From JAAZGD01 sp964489555 (GTDB lineage Bacteria > Bacillota > Clostridia > Peptostreptococcales > Anaerovoracaceae), in assembly GCA_964489555.1 (NCBI GenBank), contig CAZAZF010000013.1, forward strand, positions 1 to 34,828: a stretch of DNA of 34,828 nt. The letters run 5' to 3'. Numbering within the stretch: position 1 is the first letter of the stretch; the number at the start of each line of letters is the position of its first letter. Below are positions 1-8,844 of the stretch, piece after piece. The position numbers and the translations under genes were made by a program. The notes below the pieces were generated by a model. That model saw only the letters and a list, made by a program, of their open reading frames with translations, was not told where the DNA came from and made no database searches.

Positions 1-79
1 AGGACAGATTTTTTTGATGGTACTTCCGGCAGAGACCCCTTTTCCAAGAAACCAAACCATGAAAAGGAGTGTAAACAAA

Positions 80-1459
80 ATGAAAAACAACCAAAAGAAC
101 CATGTGCCCCATCGAATCTATCTTACAGAGGATCAAATGCCGACCCAATGGTACAATCTTCGGGCGGACATGAAAGAAAAACCGGACCCCATGTTGAATC
201 CCGCCACTGGTCAGCCGGTGGTTCTATCGGACTTGCTTCCCGTCTTTTGTGAAGAGCTGGCAAAACAAGAGCTGGACAACGAGACCCCTTACTTCACCAT
301 CCCAGCTGAAATTCTGGATTTTTACAAAATGTATCGTCCCTCTCCGTTGATCCGGGCCTACGAGTTGGAAAAAGCCCTGGACACCCCTGCGCGAATCTAC
401 TATAAGTTCGAGGGGAACAACACCTCCGGAAGCCACAAGCTGAACTCCGCAGTGGCACAAGCCTATTATGCCAAAGAACAGGGCCTTGCCGGCCTTACTA
501 CGGAAACAGGGGCCGGTCAATGGGGAACTGCTCTGGCGGAAGCTTGTTCTTTCTTTGGGCTTCCTCTCACCGTATATATGGTAAAGGTCTCCTATGAGCA
601 AAAACCCTTTCGTAAGTATGTGATGGAAACCTTTGATGCCAAAGTGGTGGCTAGCCCCAGCCAAACAACCCAAGTAGGCCGAAAAATTCTTACGGACAAT
701 CCCAACACAGGAGGTAGCCTGGGATGCGCCATCTCGGAAGCCATCGAAAAGGCTGTTACCACCCCCAACACCCGGTATGTTTTGGGCTCTGTGTTGAATC
801 AAGTATTGCTCCACCAATCCATTGTAGGCTTGGAAAGCAAGATTGCCATGGAAACCATCGGCGAATATCCAGATTTGGTCATTGGCTGTGCCGGTGGCGG
901 ATCCAATCTGGGAGGCTTGATTGCACCCTTTATGCAAGATAAACTGCAAGGGAAAACCAATCCCCGAATCGTTGCCGTAGAGCCGGCTTCCTGTCCCTCC
1001 ATGACCCGGGGCAAGTATGCCTACGATTTCTGCGATACCGGCCAAGTGACGCCCCTGGCTAAAATGTACACTCTGGGAAGCGGTTTCATGCCCTCCCCCA
1101 ATCACGCAGGAGGGCTTCGTTACCACGGCATGAGTCCCATCCTATCCAAGCTCTATCACGATGGATATATGGAAGCCACCAGCGTGGAACAGACCAAAGT
1201 ATTCGAAGCGGCCACCTTCTTTGCCCAAAAGGAAACCATTCTACCGGCACCGGAATCCGCTCACGCTATCCGTACCGCCATAGATGAAGCCCTCCAATGC
1301 CGGGAAACGGGAGAAGCCAAAACCATCCTGTTCGGGCTGACTGGTACCGGTTATTTCGACATGACCGCCTACCATGCATTCAAAGAAGGTCAAATGACGG
1401 ATTATGTTCCCAACGACCAAGACCTGGAAAGGCAATTCGCCACCCTTCCTACTCTCTAA
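80..1459 (+). CDS. trpB2: TrpB2-type tryptophan synthase beta-like PLP enzyme
   Basis: This 459-residue protein matches the TrpB-related family (TrpB2), which condenses indole with serine or acts as a related PLP lyase in the cytoplasm. The PLP lysine is K120 in GSHKLN, the GAGQWG segment follows, and the glycine-rich phosphate loop is CAGGGSNLGG. The N-terminal IYLTEDQMPTQWYN block and the QKPFRKYVMETF stretch are typical of TrpB2 rather than of the shorter TrpB1. I chose ATG 80 because AAAGGAGTG at 63-71 sits 8 nt before it; the frame stays open upstream to position 14 but those starts have no ribosome binding site and fall before the family's usual beginning. There is no trpA or other trp gene next to it, as is common for TrpB2. 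What is inferred: it may salvage indole or serve in a pathway other than de novo tryptophan synthesis. Confidence 0.93.
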   Translation: MKNNQKNHVPHRIYLTEDQMPTQWYNLRADMKEKPDPMLNPATGQPVVLSDLLPVFCEELAKQELDNETPYFTIPAEILDFYKMYRPSPLIRAYELEKALDTPARIYYKFEGNNTSGSHKLNSAVAQAYYAKEQGLAGLTTETGAGQWGTALAEACSFFGLPLTVYMVKVSYEQKPFRKYVMETFDAKVVASPSQTTQVGRKILTDNPNTGGSLGCAISEAIEKAVTTPNTRYVLGSVLNQVLLHQSIVGLESKIAMETIGEYPDLVIGCAGGGSNLGGLIAPFMQDKLQGKTNPRIVAVEPASCPSMTRGKYAYDFCDTGQVTPLAKMYTLGSGFMPSPNHAGGLRYHGMSPILSKLYHDGYMEATSVEQTKVFEAATFFAQKETILPAPESAHAIRTAIDEALQCRETGEAKTILFGLTGTGYFDMTAYHAFKEGQMTDYVPNDQDLERQFATLPTL

Positions 1460-1470
1460 CAAAAGGGGTT

Positions 1471-1536
1471 CGGGGTCGGTTCGGGGTCAGGTACCTCTCT
1501 TTCAACTCCGAGGTACCTGACCCCGAACCGACCCCG
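1471..1536. repeat. 27-bp perfect inverted repeat, REP-like, acting as trpB2 terminator
   Basis: The arms 1471-1497 and 1510-1536 are exact reverse complements of 27 bp around a 12-nt loop. A run of six T follows at 1537-1542, so on the plus strand this works as an intrinsic terminator 12 nt after the trpB2 stop. The arms contain GGGGTCGG and GGGGTCAGGTAC. The same GGGGTCAGGTA word recurs in the repeat at 25705-25780, so this looks like a dispersed repeat (REP/RAYT-type by resemblance) rather than an ordinary terminator. Confidence 0.8.
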
Positions 1537-1550
1537 TTTTTTACAACCAA

Positions 1551-1580
1551 AAAAGCCCCGGGATTTCCCCGGAGCTTTTT
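1551..1580. terminator. Bidirectional intrinsic terminator
   Basis: A GC-rich stem (AAAAAGCCCCGGG against CCCCGGAGCTTTTT, one C-A mismatch) has A and T tracts on both sides. On the minus strand it follows directly after the TAA stop of the C_GCAxxG_C_C gene, so it probably ends the long minus-strand operon. On the plus strand it is a second, back-up terminator after trpB2. Confidence 0.85.
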
Positions 1581-2027
1581 TTAAAACAGATTAAGCGGTT
1601 TGTCATCCATTATGACTCTTTCGTGAATAATTCTTACCGCGTCCTCAATACAAGCGGTACAACTTTTCAAAGGGCTCCCTCGCAAAGGGCCGGTCTTTCC
1701 TTTGATCTCCGCACAATTCAGGGAACCCACCCGGTTACAAAACTCCGGTACCAGATCCCGCATTTTGGCATAACAAATGTTTTTAGACTTTGGTTCTTCG
1801 GTGTTTCCATCGCTGTACTTCATCCCCGCCACAAGGGCCATTCCGGTCACAGCACCACAGGTGTCCATGCCGCCCAGGCCAAATCCAAAGGCTTCGGAGA
1901 GCCGGAAAACAGCTTCCGGTTCAAATCCGTAGTCATCGGCGAAGGTACAGGCTACGCATTGGGCACAATTGTAGCCTTGTTCATGAAGCGCCATGGCAAA
2001 CGCCACTCTCTCATCGGCAGTCTTCAT
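1581..2027 (-). CDS. C_GCAxxG_C_C family redox-type protein
   Basis: A 148-residue protein of the C_GCAxxG_C_C family, whose biochemical role is unknown; a redox or metal-binding role is usually inferred from its conserved cysteines. Visible are C21 and C24 in GYNCAQC, the signature CGAVTG at 57-62, C105 and the C123/C126 pair. No signal peptide or membrane segment is seen, so it should be cytoplasmic. AAGGAGG lies just before ATG 2027. It starts 36 nt after prmC ends and is the last gene before the terminator at 1551-1580. In this position related Clostridia often have prfA, so this gene takes the place of the expected release factor gene. Confidence 0.85.
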   Translation of the reverse strand: MKTADERVAFAMALHEQGYNCAQCVACTFADDYGFEPEAVFRLSEAFGFGLGGMDTCGAVTGMALVAGMKYSDGNTEEPKSKNICYAKMRDLVPEFCNRVGSLNCAEIKGKTGPLRGSPLKSCTACIEDAVRIIHERVIMDDKPLNLF

Positions 2028-2063
2028 TTCTTTTTCCTCCTTATGGAATTTTCTATTCAGTTG

Positions 2064-2912
2064 TTATTTTTTTTGCAACAGGACGATTCGGTCCCGATTG
2101 CTGTAATCTTGGGTGACCTTTATGGCAGTATAAGCGCCTTCCGCCAATTCCATTACATCCTTGGCCTGGTCCTGGCCAATCTCCATTAAGAGATATCCAT
2201 CTTCCTCCATATAATCCTTGGCTTCGTGAAGCAACCGACGGTAAAAATATAGCCCATCCGGCCCTCCATCCAAAGCAATCATTGGGTCGTGATCCTTTAC
2301 CTCCGGCATCAAATCCTTTATGTCTCCACTTTTAATATAGGGTGGATTCACAATGATTAAATCGTAAGTTCCCGTAACCGGTTCAAAAAGGTCTCCCATC
2401 AAGAACTCCACCTTCCCGGGATCTTTCCCAATAGGAATTCCCAGATGTTTGGCATTTTCCTTGGCTACAAACACCGCTCCTTCGCTGATGTCCGCTGCCG
2501 TAACCGAAACAGAATCATACAATTTCAAAATGGAAAGGGCAATGCACCCCGATCCGGTACACAGTTCCAAAACTTTGGTTTCAGGAGAAATCAGTTTCAA
2601 AGCCTCTTCCACCAGCAATTCTGTCTCGTGACGGGGAATTAATACATCGGGCGTTACTTTAAATGGCAACCCCATAAATTCTGTGATGCCCGTAATGTGC
2701 TGCAAAGGAACCCCCGAACCCCGTTCCAGAATCACCCGGCTGTAGTTTTCGATAAGGAATTCCGGAGCATCGCTTTCATAATTCATAAACAATTTCGGTC
2801 GATCCACATTCATTAAGAAAGATAGAAGAATCAGCGCATCATTTTTGGCACTTTCTTTTCCCTTTTCTTCCAACTTCTTCTCACCCCAACTAAGCAATTC
2901 TTTGATTTTCAT
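2064..2912 (-). CDS. prmC: Peptide chain release factor N5-glutamine methyltransferase
   Basis: PrmC (HemK) methylates the glutamine of the GGQ motif of release factors RF1 and RF2 using S-adenosylmethionine. The 282-residue protein has the helical N-terminal substrate-binding part (about 1-75), the SAM-binding motif LELCTGSGCIALSI and the diagnostic NPPY tetrapeptide in VNPPYIKSGD. I chose ATG 2912 (MKIKELLSWG) because this is the usual N-terminus; the frame is open for 31 further codons upstream but only inside the preceding gene. The start overlaps the end of the DUF1385 gene by 23 nt, which implies translational coupling. Its substrate gene prfA is not next door, which is unusual for this cluster. 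Confidence 0.95.
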   Translation of the reverse strand: MKIKELLSWGEKKLEEKGKESAKNDALILLSFLMNVDRPKLFMNYESDAPEFLIENYSRVILERGSGVPLQHITGITEFMGLPFKVTPDVLIPRHETELLVEEALKLISPETKVLELCTGSGCIALSILKLYDSVSVTAADISEGAVFVAKENAKHLGIPIGKDPGKVEFLMGDLFEPVTGTYDLIIVNPPYIKSGDIKDLMPEVKDHDPMIALDGGPDGLYFYRRLLHEAKDYMEEDGYLLMEIGQDQAKDVMELAEGAYTAIKVTQDYSNRDRIVLLQKK

Positions 2913-3930
2913 CCTGATCCCTCGGTTCTTCCGATTCTTGGTACGGTTGTCCCTCCAAATCACACAGTCCCTCGTAATGAGGCTCCTCTGGTCCGGACAA
3001 AACATTTTTCATGGCAGCAATGGCCACTTCCAACTGGTCCTGTTCCGGCTCTGCTGTGGTCAATTTCTGCAAATACAGCCCGGGTAAGGATAGCAGTTTT
3101 ACCAACCAATTGTCTGATCTACCCGCCCATTTTAAAAGTTCATATCCCAGTCCGGCAATTACCGGAAGTAATAAAATCCGGGAGGTAATCCTCCAAAACA
3201 AGTTGGGCCATCCCAACAAAGAAAAAAGAATCAAAGCGATAATCATCACAAACATGAGGAAGCTGGTTCCGCATCTGGGATGCAAGGTATAGTAGGGTTT
3301 GCAATTTTCTGGGGTCAACTCCAAACCGGCTTCATAACAATGAATGGTTTTGTGCTCCGCTCCATGGTATTGAAACACTCGATGAATATCCTTCATACGG
3401 GATATTGCCACCACATAAAGAACAAAGAGCACAATACGAAGAACTCCTTCCACCAGGTTCAGAACCACCACATTGGCGGTAATCAAGGCCAAAAGATCCA
3501 GCACCCAGGTGGGCAGAATAATAAACACTCCCACGGTCAACAGGATGGCCACCACCACAGAGGTATAAATCATCAGGTTCCAGGCTCTCCTGGCACCCAA
3601 TTTTTTTTCCAGCCACAAATCAAACTTGCTCTTCTGGTAAGTTGTGGACCCTTCCTCCTCATGTGCTTCCAGGATATCGGCTGAATACATCAAAGTACGG
3701 GTGCCTTCTACTAGCGCATCCGCAAACACCATTACTCCTCTTACAAATGGAATCTTGGTGATTTTTTTCCGTGGGGCAAGAGGCTGGGTCCGAATATATA
3801 GTTTCTGATTGGGGAGACGAAGAACGATAGCCGTTCGATGCTCCCCCTTCATCATAATTCCTTCCAATACGGCTTGTCCTCCCACTTTTGTAGGACAAGC
3901 TTCCTTATTGAAAATTCGTTTTAAATTCAT
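2890..3930 (-). CDS. DUF1385 integral membrane protein (YqhQ-like)
   Basis: A 346-residue membrane protein of the DUF1385 family, of unknown biochemical function, commonly found between rho/rpmE and prmC in Firmicutes. The N-terminal block VGGQAVLEGIMMKG and the central motif YHGAEHKTIHCYE are the family signatures; the histidine-rich HGAEHK could be a metal or catalytic site (inference). Hydrophobic segments lie at about 120-145, 150-175, 220-240 and 250-270. The gene begins 32 nt after the rho stop, with a weak AAGAGG ribosome binding site 12 nt from the ATG. It ends inside prmC. The charged C-terminal tail of about 40 residues is of low complexity. Confidence 0.9.
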   Translation of the reverse strand: MNLKRIFNKEACPTKVGGQAVLEGIMMKGEHRTAIVLRLPNQKLYIRTQPLAPRKKITKIPFVRGVMVFADALVEGTRTLMYSADILEAHEEEGSTTYQKSKFDLWLEKKLGARRAWNLMIYTSVVVAILLTVGVFIILPTWVLDLLALITANVVVLNLVEGVLRIVLFVLYVVAISRMKDIHRVFQYHGAEHKTIHCYEAGLELTPENCKPYYTLHPRCGTSFLMFVMIIALILFSLLGWPNLFWRITSRILLLPVIAGLGYELLKWAGRSDNWLVKLLSLPGLYLQKLTTAEPEQDQLEVAIAAMKNVLSGPEEPHYEGLCDLEGQPYQESEEPRDQDENQRIA

Positions 3931-3962
3931 ATAGATATTATACCTCTTTTTTCATAATTTCA

Positions 3963-5249
3963 CTACCCCAACATCGTCTTTTTCACAATCTCAATAAAAT
4001 CCTTGTTGGATTTGGTATGAACCAATGTATCAATAATACTCTCCGTTACATCTTGGGTATCTCGATTGGCTAAGGCTCGTCGCATGGCCCAAACCGCTTC
4101 CAGTTCCTCTTGGTTCATTAGCAAATCCTCGCGGCGCGTACCTGATCGATTCAAATCCAAGGCTGGGAAGATTCGTCGTTCCGAAAGTTTTCGATCCAAA
4201 TGAAGCTCCATATTACCTGTACCCTTAAATTCCTCAAATATCACATCGTCCATTCGAGAGCCGGTTTCCACCAAAGCAGTAGCCAGGATTGTAATAGACC
4301 CGCCCTCTTCCAATTTCCGTGCGGCTCCAAAAAACTTTTTGGGCCGATGAAGGGCGCTGGGATCCAATCCACCGCTCAAAGTTCTTCCGGAGGCCGGAAC
4401 TACCAAATTGTACGCTCTGGCCAGCCTAGTGATGGAATCCAGCAAAATCACCACATCTTTTCCATGCTCCACCAACCGTTGAGCTCTGGCCAATACCATC
4501 TCCGCCACCTTTACATGATGCTGGGGAAGTTCGTCAAAAGTAGAGAAAATCACATCTCCACCCTCTAAGGAACGCTTCATATCCGTCACTTCTTCGGGAC
4601 GCTCGTCAACCAAGAGCACAATAATCTCCACTTCCGGGTATTTTCGCTCGATGCTGTTGGCTATTTTCTTAAGCAAGATGGTCTTCCCCGCTTTGGGAGG
4701 AGCTACAATCAATCCTCGTTGCCCTTTCCCAATGGGCGCCACAATGTCGATCAAGCGCATGGAGGTATCCCGGCTGGCATCTTCCAAAGAAAGACGTTCG
4801 TAAGGGAACACCGGCGTTAGTGAATCAAAGTCGGGGCGGCGGGCTGCCACAGAGGGTTCATCCCCATTGACGGAAAGAACATAAAGAAGGGCGCCAAATC
4901 GCTCTCCCTGATTGGGTTTTCTGGTAATCCCCCTGATTTTATCTCCCGTCTTCAGGTTGAATCGGCGAATCTGGGAGGGGGACACATACACATCCTCCGA
5001 AGAAGTAAGAAAATTGGAGAATCGCAAGAAGCCAAATCCCCCATCTGCCAAGTCCAGAATACCCTCGATTTCGGGGCGGTCTGCCGGAGGAGCCGTTTGC
5101 CCTGATTCCGCCTCTTCTTCCGCCAAAGCTTTTTCAAGAGCCGCTACTTCTTCCTCTTTCGGTTCTTTGCTTTTGGCCTTTACTTCGTCCTCATCTTCAA
5201 TTAATATGTAGTCTTTTTCCATCTCCTCTTTCTTTTTTGTTGCCATCAT
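3963..5249 (-). CDS. rho: Transcription termination factor Rho
   Basis: Rho is the hexameric RNA-dependent ATPase that ends untranslated transcripts. The 428-residue protein has the RNA-binding cold-shock-like domain (about 60-125, with DGGFGFLR), the P-loop APPKAGKT at 183-190, the Q loop LDSITRLARAYN and the R-loop region RTLSGGLDP. The helical Rho_N subdomain expected at the N-terminus is not apparent; instead residues 1-58 are a lysine/glutamate-rich, probably disordered tail. Two ATG codons stand at 5249 and 5246 behind GGGGTG, part of a short CCCCGGGG hairpin that could mask the site. The gene follows the LCP gene by 84 nt. The rpmE gene that usually lies between rho and DUF1385 is missing. 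Confidence 0.97.
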   Translation of the reverse strand: MMATKKKEEMEKDYILIEDEDEVKAKSKEPKEEEVAALEKALAEEEAESGQTAPPADRPEIEGILDLADGGFGFLRFSNFLTSSEDVYVSPSQIRRFNLKTGDKIRGITRKPNQGERFGALLYVLSVNGDEPSVAARRPDFDSLTPVFPYERLSLEDASRDTSMRLIDIVAPIGKGQRGLIVAPPKAGKTILLKKIANSIERKYPEVEIIVLLVDERPEEVTDMKRSLEGGDVIFSTFDELPQHHVKVAEMVLARAQRLVEHGKDVVILLDSITRLARAYNLVVPASGRTLSGGLDPSALHRPKKFFGAARKLEEGGSITILATALVETGSRMDDVIFEEFKGTGNMELHLDRKLSERRIFPALDLNRSGTRREDLLMNQEELEAVWAMRRALANRDTQDVTESIIDTLVHTKSNKDFIEIVKKTMLG

Positions 5250-5333
5250 AAATTCACCCCGGGGAGGTGCTCCTTTCTTCTCCCGGTTGTCCTGTTGCCA
5301 TTCTTGGTCTTTTATACTGTTTGGTTCATGGGT

Positions 5334-6371
5334 TTATAAAGGGGATTCTTCCATAGCGCCATCCGTGGTGATGGCACCCTCTGAGGTGATTTCAGGTTGA
5401 ATGGAATAGATTTCAGTAATCATGGCCTCGATCCCTTCCCCATCGGCAATTACATACCAAGGGGCCTGGTTATATAAGGTATGAGGCATGGTATAGGTGG
5501 CCAGATCTTCGGAAGACATTCCCAGGGCCTTGGAAGCCAGGGCCACCACTGTTTTTAGCTTTATATCCGAATCTACCACTTCAAAGCCTTTTTTCACTAC
5601 CTTGACAAAATCTTTTCCCAAGGCTTGTTTAAAGGCCGCTTTGAGAAACTCCTGCTGAGCACGAATTCGACCGATATCCGCATCGGAATATCCCTTTCGA
5701 TACCGGAGGTACTGCACCGAATGGTCTCCATCCAAAACTTGAGGACCTGCCTTAATATCAATCACCAAGGGCGGCGTGTCATAAGGGTCTTTGTATTTCA
5801 TATCTTTGGGAATATCCATAGGAACACCACCCATGGTGTCCACCACGGCTCTCACTCCATCGTACTCGATTACCATATAGTAGTTTATGGGAATGTCCAA
5901 TAAGGTTTCGCTGACAGCTTTCGCCATGGCCACCGGACCACCTTTGGGCATCACCGCATTAATTTTATGGGCCGCCGGGTCTACATATCCTTGCCGGTAG
6001 TAATAGGTGTCTCTGGGAACGGATATGATATCCGCGCGTTTCAAATCCATATCAAAACTAACCAGCATAATGGTGTCCGCCATGTTTTGATTGACTCCCA
6101 AACACAGTACATTCACCCGGTTGGCCGTGGTAAAAGCATCGTAAAAAGGGCTGTCCGGATCCACCAGGGTGTCCAGCTCCAGAGCCAACTCCGGATTTTC
6201 CTCTCCAAACAAAGCGATCTCCCCAGCGCTATTCACCAGATAAAAACCACTGGTCAAAATCAAAGTAAAAGCCATCAAAAATAGAAGAAAAGTCCGCAGG
6301 AAATGAAATTTCTTCGGAGTCTTCGGAGTTTTTTTCGTAGTTTTTCCGGATTTATGTTTTCCGATTTTCAA
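5334..6371 (-). CDS. LytR-CpsA-Psr (LCP) family cell-wall polymer ligase
   Basis: LCP proteins transfer lipid-linked teichoic acids or other anionic polymers onto peptidoglycan at the outer face of the membrane. The 345-residue protein has a basic cytoplasmic tail, one membrane segment at about 28-50, and the LCP domain with ISVPRDTYY, HKINAV, VIEYDGVRAVVDTMGGV and the arginine-rich YLRYRKGYSDADIGRIRAQQ. The start is TTG 6371, supported by AAAGGAG 7 nt before it and by the need for the membrane anchor, since the next in-frame ATG falls inside the anchor. It starts 34 nt after the metH-like gene and precedes rho, an uncommon arrangement. The acceptor polymer cannot be told from sequence. Confidence 0.92.
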   Translation of the reverse strand: MKIGKHKSGKTTKKTPKTPKKFHFLRTFLLFLMAFTLILTSGFYLVNSAGEIALFGEENPELALELDTLVDPDSPFYDAFTTANRVNVLCLGVNQNMADTIMLVSFDMDLKRADIISVPRDTYYYRQGYVDPAAHKINAVMPKGGPVAMAKAVSETLLDIPINYYMVIEYDGVRAVVDTMGGVPMDIPKDMKYKDPYDTPPLVIDIKAGPQVLDGDHSVQYLRYRKGYSDADIGRIRAQQEFLKAAFKQALGKDFVKVVKKGFEVVDSDIKLKTVVALASKALGMSSEDLATYTMPHTLYNQAPWYVIADGEGIEAMITEIYSIQPEITSEGAITTDGAMEESPL

Positions 6372-6405
6372 GGCAACTCTCCTTTTCCCGATGAATTAAA
6401 GTAAA

Positions 6406-8784
6406 TTATACCACGCGAAAATGGGCATTGGCAATATCCACCGCCCTTTTGGCGTCGGACCCATAATAGTCTGCTCCCATTTTATCCGCATATTCCGAAG
6501 TAAGAACGGCACCTCCTACCATCACCTTGCAATGAGGAAACTCTTCATGAATTCTGGCAATGGTTTGTTCCATAGACTTTAAGGTGGTGGTCATCAATGC
6601 AGATAATCCCACCAACGTAGTTTGAGAATCTCCTACCGCTTCCAAAATCCTGTCCGTCCCTACATCTTTCCCCAAATCGATAACATTGTAATCGTAATTT
6701 TCCAAAAGCACTTTTACGATGTTCTTTCCAATATCGTGAATGTCTCCTTTTACAGTGGCCATCACAATGGTCCCCCTAGGTTTCCTGCCGGTTTCCATTC
6801 GGTCCATATGGGTTTTGATTACTTCAAAGGCTCCCTGAGCCACACCGGCGGAAAGCAGTAATTGGGGCAAAAAGATTTCCCCTGTTTCAAAATCCTCACC
6901 CACTCGATCCAAAGCCGGGATTAATCGGTTCCGGACAATGTCCATAGGGTCCTCTTTTTCCAATAGCCTTTGGGTCAAAACCATTCCCTCTTCTTTCAAT
7001 CCCTGTTGAATGGCTCGATCCAAGGTCATAGCTTGATGGTTTTCCTGGGCTCTCGGCTTTCCGATTACATCCTGGTAGGCTTTTATATATTCTCTCCCAT
7101 CGGAATCCACATTGGCCAGCAAGTTATAGGCTCGAAATGCCCCCATCATCTCTCCGTCTCCCGGATTAATAATCGGCAAGTCCAATCCCGACCCCAAGGC
7201 CAGCGTCAAAAATGTTCGATTCACCAACTCCCGATTGGGAAGTCCAAAGGAAATGTTGGAAACCCCCAACACCGTCTTCAAACCCAGTTCTTCCTTCACC
7301 CTTCTTACAGCCTCCAAGGTATCCATTACCGCGGCTTGCTCCGAAGACGCCGTGAGGGTGAGGCAATCAATATATACGTCTTCTTTGGGAATGCCCAACG
7401 AAAGGGCCCGGTTCAAAATTCGTTCCCCGATTTCCACTCTTTTTGCTGCGGTTTTAGGAATTCCTTCCTCATCCAATGTAAGAGCAACCACGGCGGCTCC
7501 ATATTTTTTTACAAGAGGCAAAACAGCCTTCATGGATTTTTCTTCTCCGCTAACCGAATTCACGATGGGCTTTCCGTTCACCACACGCAACCCCGCTTCC
7601 AAGGCTTCAGGGTCTGCCGAGTCAATTTGTAATGGAAGATCCACCACCTTTTGGATGGCCTTCACCACTCGGGCCATCATAGATGGTTCATGGATTTCCG
7701 GCAGACCTACATTCACATCCAATATATGAGCTCCCTGGTCTCTCTGCTGAAGAGCTTGAAGCAAAATATATTCCAAATCGTCCTCAATCAAGGCTTGTTT
7801 GAATCTCTTCTTGCCCGTAGGGTTGATTCGTTCTCCAATAATCCGCGGTTCATCCAAGGCCAACGCATTCAACCCTGTGGAAAGGGCCGTCATTCTTTTT
7901 CCCATCCCCTCTTTCGAATCACAAACAACAGGGGGGTTTTCTCCCAGCCTTTCTTTAAGTAGACGAATGAATTCCGGCGTTGTTCCACAGCATCCTCCCA
8001 GCATCCGAATCCCAAAGGCATCCAGTTGTTCCATGGCTTGCACAAAATCTTCCGGACCCACAGCATATTCCCCCGTTTCCGGATCCGGCATCCCCGCATT
8101 GGGTTTTACCACCACCGGCACACGAGCCCAAGCACAAACTTCTTTCACCACGGGAGCCATCTCCAAGGGACCCAAAGAACAATTCACTCCCAATGCATCC
8201 ACCCCAAGGGCTTCCAATGCCACCACCATAGCCGGCACACTCATACCAGTAAAAGTGCGCTTGTTTTCCTCAAAAGTCATGGTCACCACCACGGGGAGAG
8301 TGCTGTTTTCTTTCACCGCCAAGATAGCCGCCTTCGCCTCGTAGAGATCCGACAAGGTTTCCACCACTACCAGGTCTGCGTCGGCTTTGCCGGCTTCCAC
8401 CATTTCCTTGAAGTAATCATAGGCCTCCTCAAAAGCCATGTCTCCTCCCGGTTCGATGAGGCGGCCGATGGGGCCCAGCCCCAAGGCCACTAAAACATCG
8501 GTTCCGGATACCGCACTTTGGGCAAGAGACATAGCTGCCCGGACCGCTTCCGTCACTGTGTGGCCCGTGTCTTTTAACTTATACCCATTGGCATTAAAGG
8601 AACTGGCATAGATGATATCCGCACCGGCTTCTACATAACTTCTGTGGATTTTTTCAATCAATTCCGGGCTGGCCAATGAGTGGATCTTTCCCATATCTCC
8701 ACCCAGCGCCTGAATCATAGTTCCCATGGCTCCGTCCAAAATGATTCGGTTTTTTTTCAGCAGTTGGTGAAATCTTTGGTTCAA
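6406..8784 (-). CDS. metH: Cobalamin-dependent methionine synthase without reactivation domain
   Basis: The enzyme moves the methyl group of 5-methyltetrahydrofolate through cobalamin to homocysteine. Domains in order: homocysteine methyltransferase (about 1-285) with zinc ligands C202, C265 and C266 (LGGCCGT), pterin-binding domain (about 305-565), B12-binding cap (590-660) and Rossmann B12 domain (670-792) with the DxHxxG motif at 681-686. It stops there, so the C-terminal AdoMet-dependent reactivation domain of the E. coli type is absent, as in many Clostridia. I chose TTG 8784 because AGGAGG at 8793-8798 lies 8 nt before it; an in-frame ATG at 8814 (10 residues more) has no good binding site. 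It follows metF by 60 nt. A methylcobamide:CoM-type function is less likely because of the folate domain. Confidence 0.9.
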   Translation of the reverse strand: MNQRFHQLLKKNRIILDGAMGTMIQALGGDMGKIHSLASPELIEKIHRSYVEAGADIIYASSFNANGYKLKDTGHTVTEAVRAAMSLAQSAVSGTDVLVALGLGPIGRLIEPGGDMAFEEAYDYFKEMVEAGKADADLVVVETLSDLYEAKAAILAVKENSTLPVVVTMTFEENKRTFTGMSVPAMVVALEALGVDALGVNCSLGPLEMAPVVKEVCAWARVPVVVKPNAGMPDPETGEYAVGPEDFVQAMEQLDAFGIRMLGGCCGTTPEFIRLLKERLGENPPVVCDSKEGMGKRMTALSTGLNALALDEPRIIGERINPTGKKRFKQALIEDDLEYILLQALQQRDQGAHILDVNVGLPEIHEPSMMARVVKAIQKVVDLPLQIDSADPEALEAGLRVVNGKPIVNSVSGEEKSMKAVLPLVKKYGAAVVALTLDEEGIPKTAAKRVEIGERILNRALSLGIPKEDVYIDCLTLTASSEQAAVMDTLEAVRRVKEELGLKTVLGVSNISFGLPNRELVNRTFLTLALGSGLDLPIINPGDGEMMGAFRAYNLLANVDSDGREYIKAYQDVIGKPRAQENHQAMTLDRAIQQGLKEEGMVLTQRLLEKEDPMDIVRNRLIPALDRVGEDFETGEIFLPQLLLSAGVAQGAFEVIKTHMDRMETGRKPRGTIVMATVKGDIHDIGKNIVKVLLENYDYNVIDLGKDVGTDRILEAVGDSQTTLVGLSALMTTTLKSMEQTIARIHEEFPHCKVMVGGAVLTSEYADKMGADYYGSDAKRAVDIANAHFRVV

Positions 8785-8844
8785 AAGTCCTTCCTCCTGT
8801 TTTTCTCTCCTCATAAAACTCTTTTTCCGCCCCTTAATGATGGC

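Noticed and set aside
224..1126. Long 300-codon open frame antisense to trpB2
   Set aside because: It mirrors the conserved TrpB2 frame, has no ribosome binding site and no recognisable motif; it is a shadow of the real gene.
3870..3945. Separate promoter with TATAAT just before the DUF1385 gene
   Set aside because: There is no -35 match at 16-18 nt, and the gene is only 32 nt from rho, so read-through is simpler.
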